Source: Eudorina sp. 2006-703-Eu-15 (Eukaryota; Chlorophyta; Chlorophyceae; Chlamydomonadales; Volvocaceae). Taken from it: a stretch of 64,000 nt of DNA. The notes under the pieces are model-generated. The model had not been told where the DNA came from. It searched no databases and was given only the letters and a program-made list of their open reading frames with translations. A program made the translations under genes and the position numbers. Shown in pieces: positions 52,984 through 63,087 of the stretch. Positions within the stretch are counted from its first letter, which is position 1, and each line of letters opens with the position of its first letter. The DNA lies in assembly GCA_003117195.1 (NCBI GenBank), contig BDSI01000023.1, forward strand, positions 248,001 through 312,000, written 5' to 3'.

Positions 52984-54849
52984 TCACGCGGGGGGCTCTG
53001 AAGGTACGTCACCACCCGCCCGCCGCTGGCCGTGGCCCCATCCGTTTCCCGTCAGCAGCATCCCTCCGGCGCCGCCACCGTTGCCGCCTCCGCCACCCCC
53101 GCCGCCGCCTCCGCCCCCGCCGACCGCGCCACCCCCGCCGCCGCCTCCGCCCCCTGGCTGCCAGCCTGGCGGCAACGTCGAGTGCCTGTGTACCCCTCCT
53201 GTTGCCGTGGCGGGAGGTTCCGACATCAGCTGCTGGTGGTGCTGGGGCTGCTGCAGCTGCTGGGGCTGCTGGGGCTGCTGGGGCTGCTGCTGCCACATCT
53301 CACCGGGTGGTCTCTGGGGCTGTTGGTGCTGCTGGTACTGTTGTGTGAGATGCTGCCGATAGGTATCTTGTTGCCGCGGATGCTCTTGTTGCTGATGGTG
53401 GTGAAGGTGAAGGGGATGGTGGTGGGGACGGTGGTCCTCCGCCACCGCCTTGGCCACTCGCGCCTCGAAGTGGGCCCGCAGGTTGGGCGGCAGGGCGGCC
53501 CACGTGCTGGCCAGGTGGCGCTGAAGATCGCAGCCCGTCAGGTCCAACTCCGGGTGCTGCTGCTGGTGCGAACGAAGCATCTCCCCGAACTCCTCCGAAA
53601 ACAACTGGAACGCCGCGTCTGTCGCCGCCGCCGCCGCCGGCCTGCTGCCGTCCAGACCGCCGCCTGCGGCCGCGGCGGCCGCGGCCGCGGCCGCGGCGTT
53701 GTTGGCGGCGGCTGCCGCCGCCGCCACGGCGTTCGCGCGAGCCGCCGCGGCCGCGGCGGCGTTCGCCGCCGCCGCGGCGTTGGCGGCGGCGGCCGCCGCC
53801 GCCGGGACGTCGCCGCCGGGGCCAGGTTGGCGGGGCCCGGTGAGTCGGCGGCCGACGCCGACGCCGGTACCACCGTTACTGCCCCCGACGACGCTGTTGG
53901 TGGCGAACGGCGTCCCCGCCCAGGGGCTACCCGCCGGTGGACTCCGCACCAGGTTCCCTGGAGTGGACGACATCGGGTCGGCGCTGTACGACGCATGGGT
54001 AGGACCTCCGAAACCAGCAGCGGTATCGCCCGTGCCTGTGCCTGTGCCCGTACCAGGTACGGCTCCGGGGTACGACAAACGACGCGGCGCCGGCGCCGCG
54101 CGCGTCGGCTCGACGCCGCCGCCGGCCGCTGAGCGCCCCGACCAAACGCAATGGGATTGCGGAGCTTGCTGCACAGACGGCTGCGGCGGCTGGTGTGCCT
54201 GTTGCGGCGGTGTGGGATGGAAGGTGCCTTCAGGCTGGCCCTGGTTCTGGATTCCGACGGAATCTGGATCCGGGGGCCGCAGCTGCGTCGGCCGCTCGCG
54301 TTGCGGCGGGATCAGCGGCAGCGCCAGTGGTGGCGGCGGCGGCGGCGGTGGCAGCTGTGAAGTGACGTCACCGTCGCTGTTCCGGCGCTGCGCCCCGCGC
54401 GCGGCGTTGGCCTCCGCCGCCGCCACCGCCGCCATCGCCAGCTGCATAAGCATCCCCGAGGAGGGCGCCGCACCGCCGCAGCCGCCGCCGCCACCGCCGC
54501 CGCCGCCACTTTCACCGCTGCCCGCCGCAAAGCTGCCCGTTGGAGACTCGGGCGGCCGCCGGCCCGACCTAGGGGTCCCGGAGAAGGCGACTGCCGCCGC
54601 CGGCAGCGTGCCGCCGCCGACGGGGGGTAGGTGCTTGCGCTGCTGCCAAGCTGGGCCGCCGCCGTCGCCGGCGGTGCCGCCCTCCGGGGTCGGCGCTGCT
54701 GCTGCTGCGGCTGCTGCTGCGGAGGCAGAGGCGGAGATCATGGACGCGGCGGCCAGAGTGGCAGTGGCCAAGTCCATGGGCCCCTGGATGACCGGGGGCA
54801 GGGGGGGAGCAAGAGGATTCAGCAGGGGACTGGGTTGGGGGCTCAGCAT
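52984..54849 (-). CDS. HMG-box protein with long low-complexity regions (own gene or exon of the kelch gene)
   Basis: An open frame of 621 codons from ATG 54849. An HMG-box-like segment (about residues 408-465; 53455-53627) reads AFQLFSEEFGEMLRSHQQQH, then CDLQRHLASTWAALPPNL and RAHFEARVAKAVAEDH. These match the pattern F-x-x-F-x-x-E ... hP ... W-x-x-L ... K/R-x-x-FE of HMG domains that bend DNA. Before it is a poly-Ala/Asn stretch of about 50 aa, and after it come Gln/His-rich and Gly-rich runs. An in-frame TAA lies upstream (near 54930), leaving three possible acceptors. All need one or two bases from a preceding exon, while the last kelch exon ends in phase 0, so a short exon is missing if they are one gene. 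The exact 3' splice of this exon is also unresolved. Confidence 0.6.
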   Translation of the reverse strand: MLSPQPSPLLNPLAPPLPPVIQGPMDLATATLAAASMISASASAAAAAAAAAPTPEGGTAGDGGGPAWQQRKHLPPVGGGTLPAAAVAFSGTPRSGRRPPESPTGSFAAGSGESGGGGGGGGGCGGAAPSSGMLMQLAMAAVAAAEANAARGAQRRNSDGDVTSQLPPPPPPPPLALPLIPPQRERPTQLRPPDPDSVGIQNQGQPEGTFHPTPPQQAHQPPQPSVQQAPQSHCVWSGRSAAGGGVEPTRAAPAPRRLSYPGAVPGTGTGTGTGDTAAGFGGPTHASYSADPMSSTPGNLVRSPPAGSPWAGTPFATNSVVGGSNGGTGVGVGRRLTGPRQPGPGGDVPAAAAAAANAAAAANAAAAAAARANAVAAAAAAANNAAAAAAAAAAAGGGLDGSRPAAAAATDAAFQLFSEEFGEMLRSHQQQHPELDLTGCDLQRHLASTWAALPPNLRAHFEARVAKAVAEDHRPHHHPLHLHHHQQQEHPRQQDTYRQHLTQQYQQHQQPQRPPGEMWQQQPQQPQQPQQLQQPQHHQQLMSEPPATATGGVHRHSTLPPGWQPGGGGGGGGGAVGGGGGGGGGGGGGNGGGAGGMLLTGNGWGHGQRRAGGDVPSEPPA

Positions 54850-55194
54850 GCGCGCGGCGGCAGGAGTCCCCAGTCCGAGATAAGAGTGACTGGATGTAAT
54901 ACTTGATACACCGGTATATGTTGCACCTTATTACCAAACTGTTTAGGAATTCGGTTCCGGCCGCCCGCAGCCCATTTCGCGCCCGGAAAGGGTTTGTGCG
55001 CGTGTCCGCTGCCAACGCGGTATGTGCATTGAAAAAAGGAGCCGCGGCACATGCATATGAGTACAGCGCTGCCACCGTACCCACCTCATCCCGCTACCTA
55101 GGCCTCCCCCGCTACAGGCCATGCAACACACACCCCTCGCCACACCGTGTCGTGCCGCCGGCAAAATCTTCCCTTGCAGTGAATGCCACCCGCC

Positions 55195-55224
55195 GTACCG
55201 TACCGTACCGTACCGTACCGTACT
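55195..55224. repeat. (GTACC)n pentanucleotide microsatellite
   Basis: About six GTACC units followed by GTACT and GTACA variants, in the gap between kelch and HMG exons. Confidence 0.9.
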
Positions 55225-55378
55225 GTACAGTACACTCACAGCGGTGCACATCCCCCGGAAGCCGCCCTCTCCCACGTCCCACCCCCAATCCACACCCGGC
55301 ATGCCCACGGGTAAGTAAGCTCATTGAGCTCGGGTTGGTTGGTGGAGGTTCCTGGCTGGGCCCCCACCCGGGCCCCAC

Positions 55379-55894
55379 CTGCAGGATCCGCAGCCCCTCC
55401 GGCTCCAGGGGCTCCGTCCAGCCGGGCCCCCCGCAGCCCCCGAAGCTGTAGATCAGCACTCCAGGGCCCGAGGGAAGCGCCACAAGACTGTGACCGTAGC
55501 GACCTGAGGGGTGTGGGGGGAGGAATGGGTTGGGTGTGGTGTGCCGCTGAATGAAGATTGACGCCGGCCCCCGGTATTTGTCGCCGGGCGGGGTGCGTCT
55601 GGGCTGTTTTATTCGTAACCCCCCCCACCTGAATGGCCTCCGCCCCTCTCACCTCGCAGCCGCTGTCCCGGCAGCACCTGCAGCTGCAGCCACATCACGT
55701 CCGTACTCCGCAACCCGATAGCCTCATCGGGCCCTATGCCCAGCACCCACACGTCCCCCAGCGGTCGGCCGGCGCCGTCGCGGCCCCCGAAGAGGAGCAT
55801 CTGGTTGGGGGACAGGGCCACTGCAGCGTGGTAGCAGCGGGACGTGGGACGCGAGGACGACGGGGTCGCGGCGGCGGCGCCGGCTGCTGCTGTG

Positions 55895-55927
<33 letters not shown>

Positions 55928-58900
55928 CCGGCGTCCCGCATGGGGGTCCAGCTACCATCCCGTGGGTCGAAGCGCCACAGGTCTGCCAGGCAGCTGTGAT
56001 CAAAACACACCACAGGTGCCACGAGGGTTGCCACGGGGGAGAAAGAAGGTAGGAGGTGGGAGGCAAGAGGTACATGGTAAGAGGTAGGAGGTACGAGGCA
56101 GGAGGTAGGGGCGGCAAGCCGTGAAATGTGTCGTGGGTATAGTGTCAGGCGGAAAGGTCGGGGATCTTGAAAACTTGACAACTTCATTCCGTACATACGG
56201 CATCTCGCCGCGAAATCCACGCCACCCACATCCGCCCCTACCTGCCGTCCGCCGCCTCGCCCCCAAACACCAGGATGCTGCCGCCCAGACAGGTGGCGGT
56301 GTGGCCCTTGCGGGGGGCGGGGTAGGGGGCTGGGCCGGCGCCACCACCGCCACCGCCACTGCCCGGGGCCGGCGCCGCCCCCAGCTGCTGCTGCTGCTGT
56401 TGCGCCGCCGCCAACGCCGCCTGATCCGCCGCATCGAAAGTCTTACTCAGAGTGGCCAGTTCCAGGTCCAGACACCAAACGTCGTTGAGCAGCGGCGGCG
56501 AGCTGCCTCCGCTGGCGGCGGCGCCGCCGCCGCCGCCGCCGCTGCCGCCGCCGCTTCTGCGGTCGCCGGTGCCGGCACCGCCGTGGCCACCGCCATCCGC
56601 GCCTCGGCCCTGCGCGGGCAGGGGACAACACGACGTGGGTAGCCGGGCAGTGCGCTGGTGGATAGCCAGCTGGTGGGCGCCATGGGCGCGGCGGGGCGGG
56701 GCAGCTGGCAGGTACCCAAACAACTCATTGGATGGATTGTACGGCGGCGTTGACCGTTGGGCCGCGACGTTTCTTCTGCCTCCCTTACGGCTCAATGGTG
56801 GGCTTCCGGGACCCGCCACAGCAACGGTGTGACATTCCTGGATTTTCGGGAACAGCGTCTCCACCCAACTTAATCCGATTACTACCATCGACTGGCGCCT
56901 CGCAAAAGCAAACCCTAGTGTTCCCGACCCGTCGGCCCGTCGTGTCGTACACTCACCGCTCGCTCTGCCGGCGGCCACGCGCCGTCCCCAGCGGCGCCGC
57001 CGGCCCGCTCGACGGCGCCGCGACCGGGGCCGCCGTCGTGAGGGCTGATGCACCCACCGTCATCGACGTCGCCGCTGCCGTCGCAATCTTGCTCACCCTC
57101 GTGCTCCTCATCGCCGTCGGCGCCATCCTCGGTGGCGGCGGCGGCGGCGGTTGCCGTTACAACCGCCAACACGGGCCGCTCGGTCTGGCCGGCCTTCCTG
57201 ACATCATGCCCACCGTTCGTACCGCCGTTCGCTGTCACCCCCTCCGTCAAATGGTGATGATCGCCATCCCCATCTTCAGGGGAGCGCCCGCCGACGCCGC
57301 CGTCAGCGACTCGTTTCCCGCTGTCGCCAGCCGTTGCCGTACCGACGACGGCCATGCCGCCGGGGCCGTCGTCATCCAGCTCCACGTGCTGTCCGTACTC
57401 GTGCTCGCTACCGCCGGCCGAGTGGTACGGACCTCGGGGCGCGGTCGTTGGGTCGTGCTCAGCCTTCACCGCCGTGTTGCCGTACAGCTCCGCGCTGCCT
57501 TCGTCCGCGGCGGCGGCCGCCGCAACGCCGCCGCCGCCGGCGTCCGGCGGGTCGGGTCGCTCCGGCGTCGCCGCCACTGCGGCCGCGTCGTAGGGCGGCC
57601 GCGGTGGCGGCGGCGGGGACGCCGGCCTCGACGGCGCCGCCAGCGCCGCCGCCGCCGCTGGCGGCGCCGGCAGCGCTTCCCCCTCCCCTCCAAAGATGTA
57701 GATCCGGGGCCCTATGGAGCACAGCGCGTGTCCACTGCGGGGCGGCACGGGGTTGCTGTGTGCGGCCACCATGCTCCAGGAGCTGGTCTGGGTGTTGAAG
57801 AGGAAGATCTGGTGTGGGGGCCGGAGGCGGGGCGGTGACGGGGCGGTGGAAGTGAAGGGCGGGGGAAGGTTGGGATGGGATCCGGGGCGCGTGTGCGGCT
57901 CGTGCGCGTGGGCGCAAGGCAACGCCTTGTGGGGGATCGCGCGCAGAAGAGCCTTTCAAGCCGACCAAAGCACTACGCACGTGCGGCGCAGCTGGAGTCC
58001 GGTCTGAATCCCCCCAGGCGGAGCGGAAACGAGATGGGATGGGATGGGATGGGATGGGATGGATGGGATGGGATGGGATGGGATGGGATGGGATGGGATG
58101 GATGGGATGGGATGGGATGGGATGGGATGGGATGGGATGGGATGGGATGGGATGGGATGGGATGGATGGGATGGGATGGGATGGGATGGGATGGGATGGG
58201 ATGGGATGGGATGGGATGGGATGGGATGGGATGGGATGGGATGGGATGGGATGGGATGGGATGGGATGGGATGGGATGGGATGGGATGGGATGGGATGGG
58301 ATGGGATGGGATGGGATGGGATGGGGGATGGGATGGGATGGATGGGATGGGATGGGATGGGATGGGATGGGATGGGATGGGATGGGATGGGATGGGATGG
58401 GATGGGATGGGATGGGATGGGATGGGATGGGATGGGATGGGATGGGATGGGATGGGATGGGATGGGATGGGATGGATGGGATGGGATGGGATGGGATGGG
58501 ATGGGATGGGATGGGATGGGATGGGATGGGATGGGATGGGATGGGATGGGATGGGATGGGATGGGATGGGATGGGATGGGATGGGATGGGATGGGATGGG
58601 ATGGGATGGGATGGGATGGGATGGGATGGGATGGGATGGGGGATGGGATGGGATGGGATGGGATGGGATGGGATGGGATGGGATGGGATGGGATGGGATG
58701 GGATGGGATGGGATGGGATGGGATGGGATGGGATGGGATGGGATGGGATGGGATGGGATGGGATGGGATGGGATGGGATGGGATGGGATGGGATGGGATG
58801 GGATGGGATGGGGATGGGATGGGATGGGATGGGATGGGATGGGATGGGAGGGATGGGATGGGATGGGATGGGATGGGATGGGATGGGATGGATGGGATGG

Positions 58901-61900
58901 GATGGGATGGGATGGGGGATGGGATGGGATGGGATGGGATGGGATGGGATGGGATGGGATGGGATGGGATGGGATGGGATGGGATGGGATGGGATGGGAT
59001 GGGATGGGATGGGATGGGGGGATGGGATGGGATGGGATGGGATGGGATGGGATGGGATGGGATGGGATGGGATGGGATGGGATGGGATGGGATGGGATGG
59101 GATGGGATGGGATGGGATGGGATGGGATGGGATGGGATGGGAGGGATGGGATGGGATGGGATGGGATGGGATGGGATGGGATGGGATGGGATGGGATGGG
59201 ATGGGATGGGATGGGATGGGATGGGATGGGATGGGATGGGAATGGGATGGGATGGATGGGATGGGATGGGATGGGATGGGATGGGATGGGATGGGATGGG
59301 ATGGGATGGGAATGGGATGGGATGGGATGGGATGGGGGATGGGGGATGGGATGGGATGGGATGGGATGGGATGGGATGGGATGGGATGGGATGGGATGGG
59401 ATGGATGGGATGGGATGGGATGGGATGGGATGGGATGGGATGGGATGGGATGGGGGGGATGGGATGGGATGGGATGGGATGGGATGGGATGGGATGGGAT
59501 GGGGATGGGATGGGATGGGGATGGGATGGGATGGGGGATGGGATGGGATGGGATGGGAATGGGATGGGATGGGATGGGATGGGATGGGATGGGATGGGGA
59601 TGGGATGGGATGGGATGGGATGGGATGGGATGGGATGGGATGGGATGGGATGGGAATGGGATGGGATGGGATGGGATGGGGATGGGATGGGATGGGATGG
59701 GATGGGATGGGATGGGATGGGATGGGATGGGATGGGATGGGATGGGATGGGATGGATGGGATGGGATGGGATGGATGGGATGGGATGGGATGGGATGGGA
59801 TGGGATGGGATGGGATGGGATGGGATGGGATGGGATGGGATGGGATGGGATGGGATGGGATGGATGGGATGGGATGGGATGGGATGGGATGGGATGGGAT
59901 GGGATGGGATGGGATGGGATGGGATGGGATGGGATGGGATGGGATGGGATGGGATGGGATGGGATGGGATGGGATGGGATGGGATGGGATGGGATGGGAT
60001 GGGATGGGATGGATGGGATGGGATGGGATGGGATGGATGGGATGGGATGGGATGGGATGGGATGGGATGGGATGGGATGGGATGGGATGGGATGGGATGG
60101 GATGGGATGGGATGGGATGGGATGGGATGGGATGGGATGGGATGGGATGGGATGGGATGGGATGGGATGGGATGGGATGGGATGGGATGGGATGGGATGG
60201 GATGGGATGGGATGGGATGGGATGGGATGGGATGCGCAGCCGCGCATCACCACAGGTAGAGGCCATCACTGCCCGCGGCTCCCTGCCCATGCCCCTGCCG
60301 TCATCCCCGCTGCCCCTCACCCTCCTGGGCCCCGCCTCACGTCATTTCGGTGGCAGATCTCATCTCGGCCGCCCACCACAAATAAACTGTCCTCTGGGGG
60401 GTTTGGGGGGTGGGGTGGGGTTCGGGGTTCGGGGTTTGGCGTTTGGGTTTCAAGGGGGTACTGAGTCACCCGGCAGGTAGGGCGTGTGGGCGTGTCGCGT
60501 GCCCTGCAGATGGACCTCAATTGGCCCATCAATTTGGTAAATATGACACCACCCGCGAGGCGAGCGTGGACGATCCAGTCCCAAAACCAACCAGTAAAAC
60601 AAAACCACTGTCCCACAAATCCTGTGAGATGCATTCAAAAAACCTATCAATCGCGGCCGCCGGAGATCGGTGCCCCTTCGGAGGGCTGGGCTGGTGGGAT
60701 CGCCACCCTCGCTGGACAGTCGTACTGCCGTACACTGCCGTACACGCGGACCCACTTGAGATGGTGAGCGCGTGTCCGCTGCGGGCGGGTGGCGGCACTC
60801 CCTCCAGCGCCACCCGTCGACTGCTCCAGCTGCACGGACCCGTGGGTCGCAGCTCCCACAGCGCCAGGTGGCGCCCCTCCAGCCCCACAGCGTAAACCAC
60901 CCAGGGGCCCGCGCCGGGGGAGACGCCGCCGCCGTTGCCGCCTGCCGGCGCAACGGCCGCGCAGGAGGCTGCACGGAGGCACAAGCGAGCAGGGCAGTAG
61001 CGTGTAAAGGGGGCAGCGGCAGTAGCGCGTTCGTTAGCAACAAGCCAACACCTCGTGGCGTCCATTGTGACGAGATTCAGTCACCTCGTTAAAGACCGGG
61101 TTGGGGGGGCAGGTGACGGCACACGTCCAGCCGTTCCCAGTGGTGAGTGAGGCCGGCAGCTGTCGGCAGAGAGGGGAGGCGGTTGGACGGACACCGGGTC
61201 CGGTCCTGAGGCGGCCAGAAGTGGTTCGGGGCAGCGCAGTTGCGGCAGCCGGAGGGAGGAGGCCCCCCTCCACGCCCCTCCCGCCCCTCCCGGCCCCTCC
61301 CGCCCCCACACGCGAGCGGGGGCTGCACTGGGGCCCCAGTGTCAGCTGCCGCCGATCTGTGGCTTCGCTGCTGCCACGCAGGAATCCACAACAAATAAAA
61401 GCAACCACGCAGGCACCGAGGCTGCCGACACCCTGGCAATTCGGGCATGATGGACCCATGGGTCACGTTGCCGAGCCCGCCTAGAGACCGAAGCGTGGCA
61501 CCCCACAACAAAATCAATTTAGGTTAGGTCAGGTCAGGTCGCGGCGAATGGCGATTGACGACGCAGCACGGACTCTCGACAGCAATTCACTTTGCAAGGC
61601 AGCAAGGAAAGCCTAATAGACATGGTTGAGGAACAACTAGAGTCATCGCGTCAACCGACGCGTATGGGAGCAGGGGCAAAAAACATACAAATGGTCAGGA
61701 GCGCGGCGACGCGCCGCTGGTCTCGCCAAAACAAAGGACGACCCGCGGCCGCGGCCACGGGGTTTCCCTTTGTGTTCTGGCCTCGGGCTGCCCTGCTTGC
61801 GGCCGCCATGGACTTCCCGCCAAAACGGCCACATCCGGCCTGATACTGCACGTCGTGGTTATAAATTGGTGTCGCCTCTGTTGTGGGAAATCGAATCAGC

Positions 61901-62624
61901 CGCGGAAGGAATCTGCCCGCGCGATGCGCTGCGCGCCCGATCCGAGGGCTGACGAATGGACCCGGCGGTCAAACCTCGTCCACCTGGCCTGAACCCGCCC
62001 CCATCCCATCCATCCAAACCAATCCATCTAAGCGCCCCCAGCAGCCACTGCATCTGGATCTGCATCTGCAACTGCTTGAATCAAGCCTTTGTGGTGCCAA
62101 TGCCCCATCAAGGTCAGGTACCCAGGGAGTGGTAAGGCCCGGGCTGGGTCGATAACGGCCGCGCGCGAGACTGCCGCCACTCGCGTCACCCGACTCAGGT
62201 CCTCGGCCGCCGCCTCGCACACGTCGCCCGAGGCCCGACCCGTGGGCCCGTCTTCGCTGCCCCGTTCCCCGACCCCCCAAAGCTGCCCGTGTGCGCGTCG
62301 CGACCCCGGCCGGCGGCGGCCCCATCCGGAAGCGGCCCGCGGCCGGCGAGCTCACGACGGCGCGCGAGATGTATGGGTGCGTGGGCCCGGACCCGGGGCT
62401 TCCTTACCTACGGCTTGGAGGCCGAGACACTTGGTGGGCAGGTCAGACGGGCTGCCGCTGTTGCCGCTGTTGCCGCTCTTGCTGGGGTTGTTGTTGTTGG
62501 TGGTGGTGGTGCAGCTCCCAGCCGCGACCAGGGAGAGCCGCTCCGTCCACACGTAGCCGGCTGGGGACGGAGAGGGCCCATGAGGAACCTCTTTGAGGCT
62601 GGCTGGCGCTGGTAGGGTGGTCAT
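55379..62624 (-). CDS. Kelch-repeat beta-propeller protein (N-terminal exons; may continue into the HMG exons)
   Basis: Exons: 62624-62408, 60968-60756 (or from 60941), 60393-60341, 57808-56957, 56609-56242, 55993-55653 and 55503-55379. All join in phase. Kelch units can be read across the junctions: VVYAVGLEGRHLALWEL, ARSGHALTIS+KDSLFVVGGRDE+RND+IFLFNTQTSSW, RSGHALCSIGPRIYIFGGEG, LNDVWCLDLELATLSKTF, RKGHTATCLGGSILVFGGEA+CLADLWRFDPRDGSW, RCYHAAVALSPNQMLLFGGR, and GRYGHSLVALPSGPGVLIYS. Long acidic Gly/Ala/Asp-rich inserts interrupt the propeller, notably residues coded at 56957-57690. Kelch propellers usually mediate protein binding. The start ATG 62624 has TTLPAPASLK and a poly-Thr/Asn run after it. 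The 57809-60340 intron contains the GGGAT satellite. No TGTAA signal lies between 55379 and the HMG exon, so the gene probably continues. Confidence 0.82.
58034..60234. repeat. (GGGAT)n satellite, 2.2 kb, inside a kelch-gene intron
   Basis: About 2200 bp of almost pure GGGAT on the plus strand (ATCCC in the transcript sense), some 440 units. Variants are single-base unit changes: GGAT (giving atggatgg, over a dozen), GGGGAT and GGGGGAT, AGGGAT-type losses of T, and GGAAT. Because 15 nt is five codons without a stop, all frames on both strands stay open. Confidence 0.99.
60398..60452. repeat. G/T-rich degenerate telomere-like repeat
   Basis: Irregular units of ggggttt, ggggttc and gggtttgg run on the plus strand in the intron between the second and third kelch exons, less than 200 bp from the satellite and separated from it by one 53-nt exon. 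Confidence 0.7.
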
Positions 62625-63087
62625 ACTGCCGTGGTTGATTTCTTCTTTTTGTCCGGCGGGAGGTCTGTGGCTCGGCTTGACCGTGGGGACTGGGCGTGGT
62701 CAGTGGTCAGTTGCTAGTGCGCGGGATAGTTAGGGAACGGTTAGGGCTGTTGGGAAAATTGCGTACCAAAGCGCGCGCGGCGCAGCCCGCCTTCGATTCG
62801 TGGATTCTTAAATGTGGGGCTCTTGATGTGTGTTATTGAATTGGTTGGTGCCTCGATCTCGAGGCAAGGTCCCGAGGCAGTCGCGGAGCAGGCGAATTTT
62901 CACGTACAGTCATCCGGGTTCGCATCAGGGCTTCGGTCATGCTTGCGAAAGGTTTCGAGTACGAAGATTTTCTGCTTGTCAAATTTTAACTTTTGCCTAG
63001 TGGCTGTGAAGATAAACAAAGGGCTTCCCGCCGGTTGACATCGCGCCTGAAACAGCGGCAACTCGCGTTAAACTTTGTCCCGGAAAC
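62625..63087. promoter_or_regulatory. Shared divergent 5' region, kelch gene and F-box gene
   Basis: 463 bp between divergent start codons, with lower GC than the coding flanks. No specific element was recognised. Confidence 0.45.

Noticed and set aside
53032..54883. Two long plus-strand open frames (366 and 394 codons)
   Set aside because: Antisense to the HMG-box exon. They are Ala/Arg/Gly/Pro strings that mirror the minus-strand low complexity.
56732..57838. 368-codon plus-strand open frame
   Set aside because: Antisense to a kelch exon that joins in phase at both ends.
57875..60480. Very long open frames on both strands coding GMGWD or IPSHP repeats
   Set aside because: They are the automatic result of a stop-free 5-bp repeat (15 nt = 5 codons) and sit inside an intron of the kelch gene.
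61085..61159. Candidate extra kelch-gene exon reading NGWTCAVTCPPNPVFNE
   Set aside because: Its phase does not fit the next exon, while exon 1 (62408) joins directly to the exon at 60968/60941 in phase. Left out of the model.
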